Positions 42,151 to 50,836 of a DNA stretch of 64,000 bases are shown here, piece after piece. A program made the position numbers and the translations under genes. This DNA comes from Flavobacterium sp. Lineage in GTDB: Bacteria; Bacteroidota; Bacteroidia; Flavobacteriales; Flavobacteriaceae. Each line of letters opens with the position of its first letter. Within the stretch, counting starts at the first letter, position 1. The notes under the pieces are model-generated. The model saw only the letters and a program-made list of their open reading frames with translations. It made no database searches and was not told where the DNA came from. The DNA lies in NCBI RefSeq assembly GCF_017744675.1, contig NZ_JAGIAV010000007.1:62001-126000 (forward strand). Reading direction: 5' to 3'.

Positions 42151-44064
42151 TTACTTATTTACTACTAGCGTTGCTGCAAAACCACCTTGGTTTAACATTT
42201 TAACCTCAACAGAACTTGTTTTATCTACCAGCAAATACTGCACAGAAAAAGCTTTATCATGATTTCCATCTGCAATAAGGGTAAGCTTGTAAGTTTGCCC
42301 TTCTGGTAAAAAATCAAATTTTAGATTCTGGATTTTTTCTTTTCTCCCAGAATTAATGCCCCCAATAAACCAATTTGCTCCTTTTCTTCTGGCAATCACA
42401 GTATATTTTCCTGGATATCCGTCAAGCAGTATCGTATCATCCCAAGCAGCGGGCACATTCTTTAAAAATGTTTTGGCCGCATCTGGCAACTCGTAATAGC
42501 CTTCTGGTCGGTCTGCCATATGTTGTATCCCTGATTCGAAAACCACACTTAGCGCCAGCTCATGCCCGTAAGACGTGATATGCGGAAATTGAGAGTTGGT
42601 AAAAGTTACAGGAGTATAATCCATCGATCCTACGACATTGCGGGTAAAAGCCAGTGTATTGTTGTGTTCTGCTGCCGTTGCGGTTAATTCTGGCCCATTA
42701 TTATACCATTCGGCTCCACGCACAGCTTCGTAAGTCATAAGATGCGGATAGGTTCTCTGCCAGCCTCGCGGAACCAAGCATCCGTGAAAATAAACCATAA
42801 TTTTATACTTGGCCGCGTCTTCTAAAATGTCTAAGTAATAATTTATAATTTCTTGTTTTTCGCTCAAAAAGAAATCTACTTTTATGCCGTAAACACCCAA
42901 TTTATTTAACCTTTCGAATTCTTTGATGCGGTTTTCGTGTGTCAGCATTCGGTCTACAGGCGTTGATGTAATCCATTTAAACTTGCCTGAGTTGTACCAC
43001 ATTAAAGGTTTGATTCCTTTTGAATGAATATATTTTATGGCATCTTCTAAATTGCCTCCATTTTCCATCTGATCCCACTCCCAATCCAAAAGTGTATACG
43101 GCCAATTCATGGCAACCGCCAAGTCGGCAAATTGGGTTACGGTTTTAAAATCTTTTGTTCCGTGGTTATTCGACCAATAATTCCATGATGCTACTCCTGG
43201 CTGTATCCAATCGGTATTCGTTAAAACAGACGGTTTTGAGACATCATCGACCAAAGTAGATTGGACAATATCTTTAAGTTCTCCTAGAATGATAACTCTC
43301 CATGGAGATTTCCAAGGCAATGTTATTGTAGCAAAAGGCTCTCCTACGCCTTCTTCTGTTCCGGGAAGCGTGACTTTATACTGATCTTTATTTTTGGTAT
43401 TGCTTAGTTTTGAGGCTGCATAATTTCTGTCTAAATCGGCTTCATGAATAAGATACCAACTATTATTTTTTGACTTAAACAATGCGGGATAACACCAGTC
43501 CTGCTGCACTTCTGCATTATTCATGCTATTGTACAAACCTTCATTAGACAAATCAAACTTCTCCAACCATCGGTCTGTTCCTTCGGGAATAGAATAGGCG
43601 GTTAATTCATCTGAAATGGTGTAAGTCCCTTTTTTTTCTGGAAATTCGTAACGAAACGCAACTCCATCATTATAAACTCTTAGAATTACATTGAAGAGCG
43701 CTTTTGATTCGTTTTCAAAATAAAAAACCAATTCGTTTGCCGTATTAGAGCATTGCGATTTCTTGCCATGCAAAGCTGTATATTGCTCTTTTATAACAAC
43801 TGGCTTTCCAATCTTTTTAAGTGTTAAATTGCCGGAAAATGACTGATCGCTTCGTACAATTCCTAAATCTATTTTCGGAATTATTTCGTCCTGTTTGTCT
43901 TTATTGGCATACTTAACCTGCAAATGCCAATTTCCTGAATTAGTATTCTGACTGCCAAATAATGCTACCGCTATTTTTTGATTGGGCGAAGTTAAAACGG
44001 CTTTTTGCCCATAAGAGCAAACGATAGCAAACAGAAACAAAACAAGACTTACTTTAGATTTCAT
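42151..44064 (-). CDS. GH97 glycoside hydrolase, retaining type, second copy
   Basis: A 637-residue exported GH97 enzyme with signal peptide MKSKVSLVLFLFAIVCSYGQ. It has the same domain plan as the GH97 at 36129-38072, with YTLLDWEWDQM and IKVDFFLSEKQ giving Asp397 as the retaining-type nucleophile, then YFHGCLVPRGWQRTYP and YEAVRGAE (candidate acid/base Glu). The two copies differ clearly in sequence, so they probably have different linkages or acceptors. Encoded 21 bases after the GH3 gene and 7 before GH31. Confidence 0.88.
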   Translation of the reverse strand: MKSKVSLVLFLFAIVCSYGQKAVLTSPNQKIAVALFGSQNTNSGNWHLQVKYANKDKQDEIIPKIDLGIVRSDQSFSGNLTLKKIGKPVVIKEQYTALHGKKSQCSNTANELVFYFENESKALFNVILRVYNDGVAFRYEFPEKKGTYTISDELTAYSIPEGTDRWLEKFDLSNEGLYNSMNNAEVQQDWCYPALFKSKNNSWYLIHEADLDRNYAASKLSNTKNKDQYKVTLPGTEEGVGEPFATITLPWKSPWRVIILGELKDIVQSTLVDDVSKPSVLTNTDWIQPGVASWNYWSNNHGTKDFKTVTQFADLAVAMNWPYTLLDWEWDQMENGGNLEDAIKYIHSKGIKPLMWYNSGKFKWITSTPVDRMLTHENRIKEFERLNKLGVYGIKVDFFLSEKQEIINYYLDILEDAAKYKIMVYFHGCLVPRGWQRTYPHLMTYEAVRGAEWYNNGPELTATAAEHNNTLAFTRNVVGSMDYTPVTFTNSQFPHITSYGHELALSVVFESGIQHMADRPEGYYELPDAAKTFLKNVPAAWDDTILLDGYPGKYTVIARRKGANWFIGGINSGRKEKIQNLKFDFLPEGQTYKLTLIADGNHDKAFSVQYLLVDKTSSVEVKMLNQGGFAATLVVNK

Positions 44065-44085
44065 ATTGGTATATTTTACGAGTTT

Positions 44086-46680
44086 TTACTGTACAACTAC
44101 TTTAAGGGTTTTAAGGTCTTTTGCTGCCGAACTAGTGCCATAATACACTTCATATTCGCCAGAAGTTACTTTCAGTCCCATCGTTGCTGCATCATAAAAT
44201 TCAAATGAAGAAGCAGGCAAGTCTATAACAACATTTTCCTTATTTCCTGCTTTTACAGCAACACGCTGAAAAGCTTTTAATGTTTTTAAAGGACCGTCAG
44301 CATCATTTGCTTTTTTAACATATACCTGAATAATCTCGGTTCCGTCACGCTTACTGGCATTCTGCACCGGAATATGCAATTGAATGTTTTCATCTGCTTT
44401 TATTTTGCTTTTGCTCAATTTTCCTGTACCCACGATAAACTTAGAATAGCTTAATCCAAAACCAAAAGGAAATAATACATCGGTAGTATATCTATAAGTG
44501 CGTCCTTTCATCGAATAGTTTTCAAAATCGCCCAATATTTCTGAATTTTTGTAGAAGGAAACAGGCAATTTTCCAGCAGGATTATAATCTCCAAAAAGCA
44601 CATCGGCAACGGCTTGTCCTCCAGATTCTCCCGGATACCATGCTTGCAAAATAGCATCGCAGCTTGATGTTTCTGGCGTTAAAGCAATTGCAGAACCCGA
44701 ACAGTTTACAAAAACTACTTTTTTTCCTGCTTCTTTTAATGCATTTAAACATTTTCTCTGTACAGCTGGCAATTCTATATTGGTTCTATCTCCTCCTTTA
44801 AAACCAGGATAAGAAACCGGCATTTCTTCTCCTTCAAGCAAAGTAGAAAGCCCTCCAACAAAAACCACAGTATCAATGCCTTTTAATTTTTCGATTAAAG
44901 AAGCAAAATTGATGTCAAATTCTTTACCAAAATCAAACTCCAGATTCGCCTGCCAGTTGTTGGACTGCGCAAAATCAATTTCAATTTTATAGGTTTTTCC
45001 AGCTTCTACCGGAAATGGAATATTGGCAGGAACTGTTCTCCAGTTTGTATATTTTGCAATAGATTTTCCGTTAACCCATAATTCAAAAAATCCTGTTGCA
45101 CCGGTTTTAAAAACAAGCGTATCTGTTGTTTTTGCGGTAAACTCCGTTTCGTATTTTGCAGAAAAGCCTTCCAATTTAACTCCAGAAGCAAACTCATGCT
45201 GCCCGGCTGTTGTCATTTTTATAGGATTGGTAATCTGAGTTGAAATAACGCTATTTCCTTCTCTATTAGGATTGTTCCAATACGTGGCTTTCATTCCTTT
45301 TTTGCCTTCAAAAGAAATCTGATCAAAATAGCTTTGGTTGACTTTATCTTCTACCAGATCGCAGGCTTTATCATAAAAGATTTTATCCTGTCCTGTTTTG
45401 GATTCTATTCCTTCTTTGATTGTAATTGTTTTAACTGGTGTTCCATTATAATTTCCCCATAACATCGGTTCATTGGCAGCATTGGGTCCAATAACTGCGA
45501 TTTTTTTTGATGTTTTGGACAATGGAAGAATATTATTTTTGTTTTGCAGCAATGTCATTGATTTCTGCGCCATTTCTAAAGCCAGCTGCTGATGCTCTTT
45601 ACTATTAAGCACTGAGGCCGGTATCTGAGCCCATGGAACTATGGCATCGTCATCCATTTCTCCCAATTCAAAACGGCCTTCTAAGACGCGCTGCAAACTT
45701 TTGTTGATGTCTGCTTCTCTAATCAAATCTTTTTCAACAGCTTCGGGAAGATTTTTAAAAGGATAATTTTCCCAAACACATTCTACATCTGTTCCTGCCA
45801 AAACGGCTTTAGAAGCGGCATGCACCGCATCTGACGAAACTTTATGCGTGGTATAAAAATCGGTTACGGCGCCACAGTCTGAAACGACCATGTATTTATA
45901 TCCCCATTCTTCTCTAAGAATGCGCTGTAATAATCGCGTATTGCTGCAGCAAGGCTCATCGTCCAGACGCTGATAGGCACACATTACTTCTCGCACGTCG
46001 GCTTCCTGCACCAATGCTTTGAACGCAGGCAGATAGGTTTCGTACAATTCACGCGGATTTACATTATTCAAATTCAATTCGTGTCTGCTCCATTCAGGGC
46101 CAGAATGCACGGCAAAATGTTTCGCACACGCTAAAAGTTTTCGGTATTTGGCATCAGCAGGACCTTGCAATCCTTTTACAACCGACACTCCCATTCTGGA
46201 TGTGAGATAAGGATCTTCACCATACGTTTCCTGTCCGCGTCCCCATCTTGGATCTCTAAAAATATTGACATTTGGCGTCCATACCGATAGGCTTAAAAAA
46301 CGTTTATTTTCGTTTCCGTCTTTAATCCATTGGTTGTATTTGGCTCTTGCTTCATCAGAAACCGCATCAAAAATGCGATATAACAATTGGTCATCAAATG
46401 AGGCCGCCATTCCGATAGGTTCAGGAAAAACAGTCACATTATCATTGTTTGCATAACCGTGTAAAGCTTCGCTCCACCAATTAAATTTTTTAATGCCAAG
46501 TCTCGGAACAGCATCAGACTGATCGCACATTAAGGCTGCTTTTTCTTCCAGCGTTAATCTTGAAATTAAATCTTTTGCGCGATCAGAAGAACTTAACGAA
46601 GGATTCTTATATGGCAGCAGCTGTGCATTTGCGCTAACTGCCGAAAACAAACTTATGACAAACCAATATCTTATCTTCAT
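44086..46680 (-). CDS. GH3 beta-xylosidase-type enzyme with PA14 insert
   Basis: An 864-residue exported enzyme with signal peptide ending SANAQ. Order: GH3 N-terminal barrel (~25-330, KHFAVHSGPEWSRHELN and MVVSDCGAV with the nucleophile Asp268), start of the second domain (ITIKEGIES), a PA14 insert (~455-585, KGMKATYWNNPNREGNS), the rest of the alpha/beta sandwich (VVFVGGLSTLLEGEEMPV, VFVNCSGSAIAL) and a C-terminal Fn3-like domain (to 864). GH3 members with MCAYQRLDDEPCC and SDCGAV are typical of xylan beta-xylosidases. It would hydrolyse xylo-oligosaccharides to xylose in the periplasm. It lies mid-operon with gaps of 42 and 21 bases. Confidence 0.91.
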   Translation of the reverse strand: MKIRYWFVISLFSAVSANAQLLPYKNPSLSSSDRAKDLISRLTLEEKAALMCDQSDAVPRLGIKKFNWWSEALHGYANNDNVTVFPEPIGMAASFDDQLLYRIFDAVSDEARAKYNQWIKDGNENKRFLSLSVWTPNVNIFRDPRWGRGQETYGEDPYLTSRMGVSVVKGLQGPADAKYRKLLACAKHFAVHSGPEWSRHELNLNNVNPRELYETYLPAFKALVQEADVREVMCAYQRLDDEPCCSNTRLLQRILREEWGYKYMVVSDCGAVTDFYTTHKVSSDAVHAASKAVLAGTDVECVWENYPFKNLPEAVEKDLIREADINKSLQRVLEGRFELGEMDDDAIVPWAQIPASVLNSKEHQQLALEMAQKSMTLLQNKNNILPLSKTSKKIAVIGPNAANEPMLWGNYNGTPVKTITIKEGIESKTGQDKIFYDKACDLVEDKVNQSYFDQISFEGKKGMKATYWNNPNREGNSVISTQITNPIKMTTAGQHEFASGVKLEGFSAKYETEFTAKTTDTLVFKTGATGFFELWVNGKSIAKYTNWRTVPANIPFPVEAGKTYKIEIDFAQSNNWQANLEFDFGKEFDINFASLIEKLKGIDTVVFVGGLSTLLEGEEMPVSYPGFKGGDRTNIELPAVQRKCLNALKEAGKKVVFVNCSGSAIALTPETSSCDAILQAWYPGESGGQAVADVLFGDYNPAGKLPVSFYKNSEILGDFENYSMKGRTYRYTTDVLFPFGFGLSYSKFIVGTGKLSKSKIKADENIQLHIPVQNASKRDGTEIIQVYVKKANDADGPLKTLKAFQRVAVKAGNKENVVIDLPASSFEFYDAATMGLKVTSGEYEVYYGTSSAAKDLKTLKVVVQ

Positions 46681-46722
46681 CGTTTTATACTTTTAAATGG
46701 TTTTGAAGCTTTTCTATCAAGA

Positions 46723-48300
46723 TTAGTTCGTTTCTGAAATTTTATCCTCCAGACGGAAATAATCAAAATCGGCAAAACCTCCTGCCATTTTGGTAGCGTA
46801 ATTAAATAAGCCGAATCGATACCCCATAAAATGCGGAATGGTGTATGGCATCTTGATTGGTTTTCCTATGGCAATCCATTTTTTTCCGTCTAAACTGTAA
46901 TAAAATCTTCCTTGATCGGCTTGGTTTTTAAAGTTGCAATCCGCTTTTAAGTATATTTTGTTCTGATTTAATAGCACACTTTCTATCTCCTTCGGATTTC
47001 CTTTTTCGGCCTCTATCATGATTATTTTTTTTGCCCCTTGCTCCATTCTTACTCCAACCAAACCAAAATCTTTTTGCAGTAGCGAAAGTCCAGCAAAATC
47101 TCCTTCTTTCAGATTAGAAAGCTCCAGCATGGTAGTTCCAGAACATACTGGCCCAAAAGTTCTCTGAGTCAAAATGTTTTTTACCTGCGTAAAACTGCTG
47201 TCAATTCTAGATGTTTTTAATCTCAAATACCCTTTTCTTTCTTTAACCGACCAAGAGGCATTATCTGGGTTATGATTCCATTGCCAAACCAACGGCAGGT
47301 CATTTTCTCCGTTTTTACGGTTAAATTCATCAGAATTTACAATTCCTGGAATTAGGCTTTTATTGGCGGGCAGGTCAAGATATTGAGGCACTTTACCATT
47401 TTCTCCCAAGATTGGCCAGCCGTTTTCCCATTTTACAGGAACCAGATACGGAATACGACCTACGCCTCCAGCATCTCTAAACAAATAAGAAAACCATTTG
47501 CCATCTGGAGTATCAATAAATCCGCCTTGCGCAACGCCCAAATCCTGCAGTCCGATCTTTCCTTCCCAAGGTCCTGTAATAGCATTTGCTCTGTGTATAA
47601 TTACGGTACGCATGCCATTTTTGGGCCAGCAGATATTGAACAGATAATATTTTCCTTTAATTTTAAAAAGCTGGGATCCTTCAGCCGGAAGCATAATCTC
47701 GCTTTGCGCAGGCGCATTGGCATTTTCTATTAAAACTTTCTTGGTTTCTTCTTTTACTCCTGATAAATCCTCTTTTAATTCGACTATTTGAAGTTTTCCG
47801 CCTCCCCAAACAAGGTAGACTTTGCCATTATCGTCAAAAAAGAGAGAGTGATCGTGATAAGAATTGTTTAAAATAATCTTTTTCCAAGGGCCTTTTTCAA
47901 TATCTTTTGTAGAAAAAATATAGGTTTTGCCTGTTGTTCCCGAAAAAGTGCTCACATAATACATTCCGTTATGATAGCGCAGACTGCTCGCCCAAGAACC
48001 TCTTCCATAATCATTTTTTCCGTGATCTAAATTCAATCGGTCGTCATTATCTTCTAAAGTTTGGTACGCATAATTAACCAGATGCCAATTGACTAAATCG
48101 CTAGATTTCATAATCGGAACTCCAGGATTCATGTGCATGGTTGTACTGCTCATATAATACGCATCCTTAACTCTGATTATCGATAAATCAGGCACATCTG
48201 CAAAAATAATAGGATTCTGAGCTTTATCTTTTTGCGCCTGACTTGTCAAAATAGTCAAGCCAATCGCCAGAACCGTATATATAAAATCTTTTGTTTTCAT
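46723..48300 (-). CDS. GH43 (subfamily 12-like) alpha-L-arabinofuranosidase
   Basis: A 525-residue exported enzyme with signal peptide to ~SQAQ. The propeller (~28-320) has FADVPDLSIIR (base Asp38), YHDHSLFFDDNGK (Asp150) and LPAEGSQLFKIKGKYY (acid Glu207). A C-terminal concanavalin-like GH43_C2 domain (~330-520) follows (RKNGENDLPLVWQWNHNP ... RFYYSLDGKKW). The VPD motif and C-terminal domain are those of GH43_12-type arabinofuranosidases in Bacteroidota arabinoxylan loci. The 235-base gap upstream holds a MITE-like repeat, with no promoter recognised. Confidence 0.88.
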   Translation of the reverse strand: MKTKDFIYTVLAIGLTILTSQAQKDKAQNPIIFADVPDLSIIRVKDAYYMSSTTMHMNPGVPIMKSSDLVNWHLVNYAYQTLEDNDDRLNLDHGKNDYGRGSWASSLRYHNGMYYVSTFSGTTGKTYIFSTKDIEKGPWKKIILNNSYHDHSLFFDDNGKVYLVWGGGKLQIVELKEDLSGVKEETKKVLIENANAPAQSEIMLPAEGSQLFKIKGKYYLFNICWPKNGMRTVIIHRANAITGPWEGKIGLQDLGVAQGGFIDTPDGKWFSYLFRDAGGVGRIPYLVPVKWENGWPILGENGKVPQYLDLPANKSLIPGIVNSDEFNRKNGENDLPLVWQWNHNPDNASWSVKERKGYLRLKTSRIDSSFTQVKNILTQRTFGPVCSGTTMLELSNLKEGDFAGLSLLQKDFGLVGVRMEQGAKKIIMIEAEKGNPKEIESVLLNQNKIYLKADCNFKNQADQGRFYYSLDGKKWIAIGKPIKMPYTIPHFMGYRFGLFNYATKMAGGFADFDYFRLEDKISETN

Positions 48301-48368
48301 AGTTGTTTTTCGTTTTTCTAAAAAATATCAGACGGAGATATTATAATTCATCTATTGCATAGTTGTTC

Positions 48369-48508
48369 TTAACACATAGAACATAGCTTTTTGGTGATTC
48401 ATTAAGTTGTTTCACTTAGAATATTACACATAGAACTATGTGTTAAAGCTTGCTTTTTCTGTAATCTCAAACAAAAGCAATAAAAAATCTATGTTTCTAT
48501 GTGTTTAA
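48369..48508. repeat. MITE-like intergenic repeat, copy 1
   Basis: A ~140-bp element with ~18-bp terminal inverted repeats: left TTAACACATAGAACATAG (48369-48386), right CTATGTTTCTATGTGTTTAA (48489-48508). An internal palindrome TTACACATAGAACTATGTGT then TAA (48424-48445) is followed by AAGCTTGCTTTTT and AAACAAAAGCAA. A second copy lies at 58729-58866. No open reading frame inside; non-autonomous element or structured RNA are both possible. Confidence 0.75.
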
Positions 48509-48535
48509 ATTTTATTTTTAATTACCACAGATATA

Positions 48536-50818
48536 TTAATCCGTTACAATTCTAAGCTGAGCAAACTTTGGACTGATTTTCCCTTCTTTTGCTAAAATTT
48601 TAATATTCAGCACTTCGCTATTCTCTATTTTTATTTTGATTGTTTTTTTATCAGAAGCGGCTATTACTGCTGGTTTTTCATTAATCAAAATCGTACTATT
48701 ATCGCTGTTGAATTCATCCAAAACAGTGATTTGCAAAAACTGACCTTTTTTGTTTTTATTCAGCATTTGATACGAAATATAAGAACGGGTATTGCGCCAG
48801 AACTTTCCATCCTCGTAACCCGAATTGCTTTTTTCTCCCTTATACAAATGGTCTACTTCTGGCTGCTGCTCTCCACAATTTATTTTATCTATTGTTTTGG
48901 CTTCTAAAGCCATGGCTTCTTTTTCCTGTTGCTTCAGCAATTCCTGCTTTTCCTTATATTCTTCTTTGGAGTAGGTTTGAAAATACATTTGATAACGGGC
49001 GTCGTGCACTTCAAAAAAAGGTTCCAGTTCTAATGAGTCTAGACTATATCTTAAGTTTCCCGTTTCTTTGAGTTTCGAGATATAATCTGCTTTTTCTCCA
49101 ACCAATGCGTAAGCTTCATCAAGCGGCATAAATTTTCCTTTCGCCACGTGTCCCATTCGGCTGTCATCTGCATACAGACCATCTAATCCTTCTGTAGAAG
49201 TTTTGGCTGCCAGTACAATTGGCCCTTTTACAAAAGCGCTCCAATTAGATCCGTCTGGCAGATTTTCTAAATGTAGCGTTGTTTGAAATTGCACTTCTAT
49301 TTTATCTCCTGATTTCCATTTTCTTGAAATCGCAACATATTCAGAAGATTTAGAGGTTATTTTTTGTTCTTTTCCGTTAATGAATATGGCAAAACTTTCG
49401 GCCCATTTTGGGTAACGGATATTCAAAGCAAAGGTTTTTGCTTTTTTAAGTTTTAAAACCAATTCGGTCTGATTTTCATAAGGAAATTTTGTGGTTTGTT
49501 CTAGTTCTATGCCTTTTTCTTCCCACTTTAAAACCGACGGAATAAAAAGATTTACAAAAAGATCATTTTGTGAATGGCTGTAAATCAATTCGCCATATTT
49601 GGTGTGGTTTTCAAGTCCCGTTCCTACACAGCACCACATGCTGGTTTGAGGCTGCGAATACACACGATAGTGATTGGGACGAATAGGTGTAAAATAAACA
49701 AACCCTCCTTTTTCGGGATGTTGGCTCGAAAGGATATGATTGTAAAGCGTACGCTCGTAAAAATCCAGATAATGCACATCGTTTTTATCTAGAAACAAAG
49801 CTTTAGCAAGGCGTTCCATATTATACGAATTGCAGGTTTCTGGCCCTTCGTTTGACTTTACCATTCCGCTGAAATCGTTTATCGGATTAAAATGTTCCGA
49901 AACGCTATTTCCGCCAAATGCAACGGTTCTTTTTTGGGTCACATTATCCCAAAAATATTCTACGGCATTCGACCATTGTTTATTATCCGAAAGAACTGCA
50001 ATTTTCTCAAAGCCAACTACTTTAGGTATTTGCGTATTGGCATGCAAACCCGTCAATTTATCTTCTTTTTGCAACAACGGATTTAAAAATGCTTTATGCG
50101 ATAATTTCTCCGCCGTTTCAAGATATTTTTTGTTTTTGGTAATGATATACAAATCGGCAAAAGATTCATTGATGCCCCCATGCTCTGTTGCTAAAACTTT
50201 CTGGATTTGTTCATCTGAAAGCGGGCGGATTAATTCTATAAACCAATCTCCTAGTTTGATCACGATCTCTTTGGCTTTCTCGCTTCCTGTATAATGGTAG
50301 GCATCAATAAGCCCTGCAAAAAGTTTGTGAATGTTGTAGATTGGCACCCAAGTATTATTCAATCCGAAACTGCTTCCATCGATATCTCCTTTATGGATGC
50401 GATCCCAAAAAACTTTGCCTTGCGGAATGCCTCCTACGTAACCATTTCCATTTTTATCCTGACAGCGCGCCAGTTCTGAAAGCATATAATCTAACCTATT
50501 TTTAAGTTCTGCATTTCCAGTTGAAGCATACATCATGGATAAGGCTGAAAGATAATGGCCGCTAATATGGCCGTCCAATCCTATGCTTTCCCAATTTCCG
50601 TAACGATCTGCTTTTGGCGGAAGCCCTGACTCTAATAAATAGGGCGCTAAAAGTTTATCTGGATCTAATGCTAAAATGTACTTAAGATCTACATCTTGTG
50701 CATTTTTAAATAGCCCCTCTTTTAGTCTTACTTCGCTTAAATCAAATAACCGCATTTGGGCTGATATTTTGGCTCCGATGAATAAGGCGAATAGGCAAAA
50801 CAAAATTTTGTTTTTCAT
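48536..50818 (-). CDS. GH127/GH146-type beta-L-arabinofuranosidase
   Basis: A 760-residue exported protein with signal peptide ending ISAQ. The DUF1680 (alpha/alpha)6 barrel (~22-430) includes YGNWESIGLDGHISGHYL, NNTWVPIYNIHKLFAGL, GPETCNSYNM and MWCCVGTGLENH. The metal/nucleophile set of GH127 is present: Glu327 and Cys329 in the ETC motif, and the Cys396-Cys397 pair. Beta-sandwich domains follow, and the last ~120 residues (from CGEQQPEVDHLYKGE) match the accessory domain commonly at the end of such proteins. It would cleave beta-L-arabinofuranose. GH127 and GH146 share these motifs, so the family number is uncertain. Confidence 0.88.
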   Translation of the reverse strand: MKNKILFCLFALFIGAKISAQMRLFDLSEVRLKEGLFKNAQDVDLKYILALDPDKLLAPYLLESGLPPKADRYGNWESIGLDGHISGHYLSALSMMYASTGNAELKNRLDYMLSELARCQDKNGNGYVGGIPQGKVFWDRIHKGDIDGSSFGLNNTWVPIYNIHKLFAGLIDAYHYTGSEKAKEIVIKLGDWFIELIRPLSDEQIQKVLATEHGGINESFADLYIITKNKKYLETAEKLSHKAFLNPLLQKEDKLTGLHANTQIPKVVGFEKIAVLSDNKQWSNAVEYFWDNVTQKRTVAFGGNSVSEHFNPINDFSGMVKSNEGPETCNSYNMERLAKALFLDKNDVHYLDFYERTLYNHILSSQHPEKGGFVYFTPIRPNHYRVYSQPQTSMWCCVGTGLENHTKYGELIYSHSQNDLFVNLFIPSVLKWEEKGIELEQTTKFPYENQTELVLKLKKAKTFALNIRYPKWAESFAIFINGKEQKITSKSSEYVAISRKWKSGDKIEVQFQTTLHLENLPDGSNWSAFVKGPIVLAAKTSTEGLDGLYADDSRMGHVAKGKFMPLDEAYALVGEKADYISKLKETGNLRYSLDSLELEPFFEVHDARYQMYFQTYSKEEYKEKQELLKQQEKEAMALEAKTIDKINCGEQQPEVDHLYKGEKSNSGYEDGKFWRNTRSYISYQMLNKNKKGQFLQITVLDEFNSDNSTILINEKPAVIAASDKKTIKIKIENSEVLNIKILAKEGKISPKFAQLRIVTD

Positions 50819-50836
50819 TATAGATTTGGTTTTAAG

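Noticed and set aside
49830..50294. Plus-strand open frame (154 codons) opposite the GH127/146 gene
   Set aside because: Antisense to the conserved barrel including the ETC metal site; no domain recognised.
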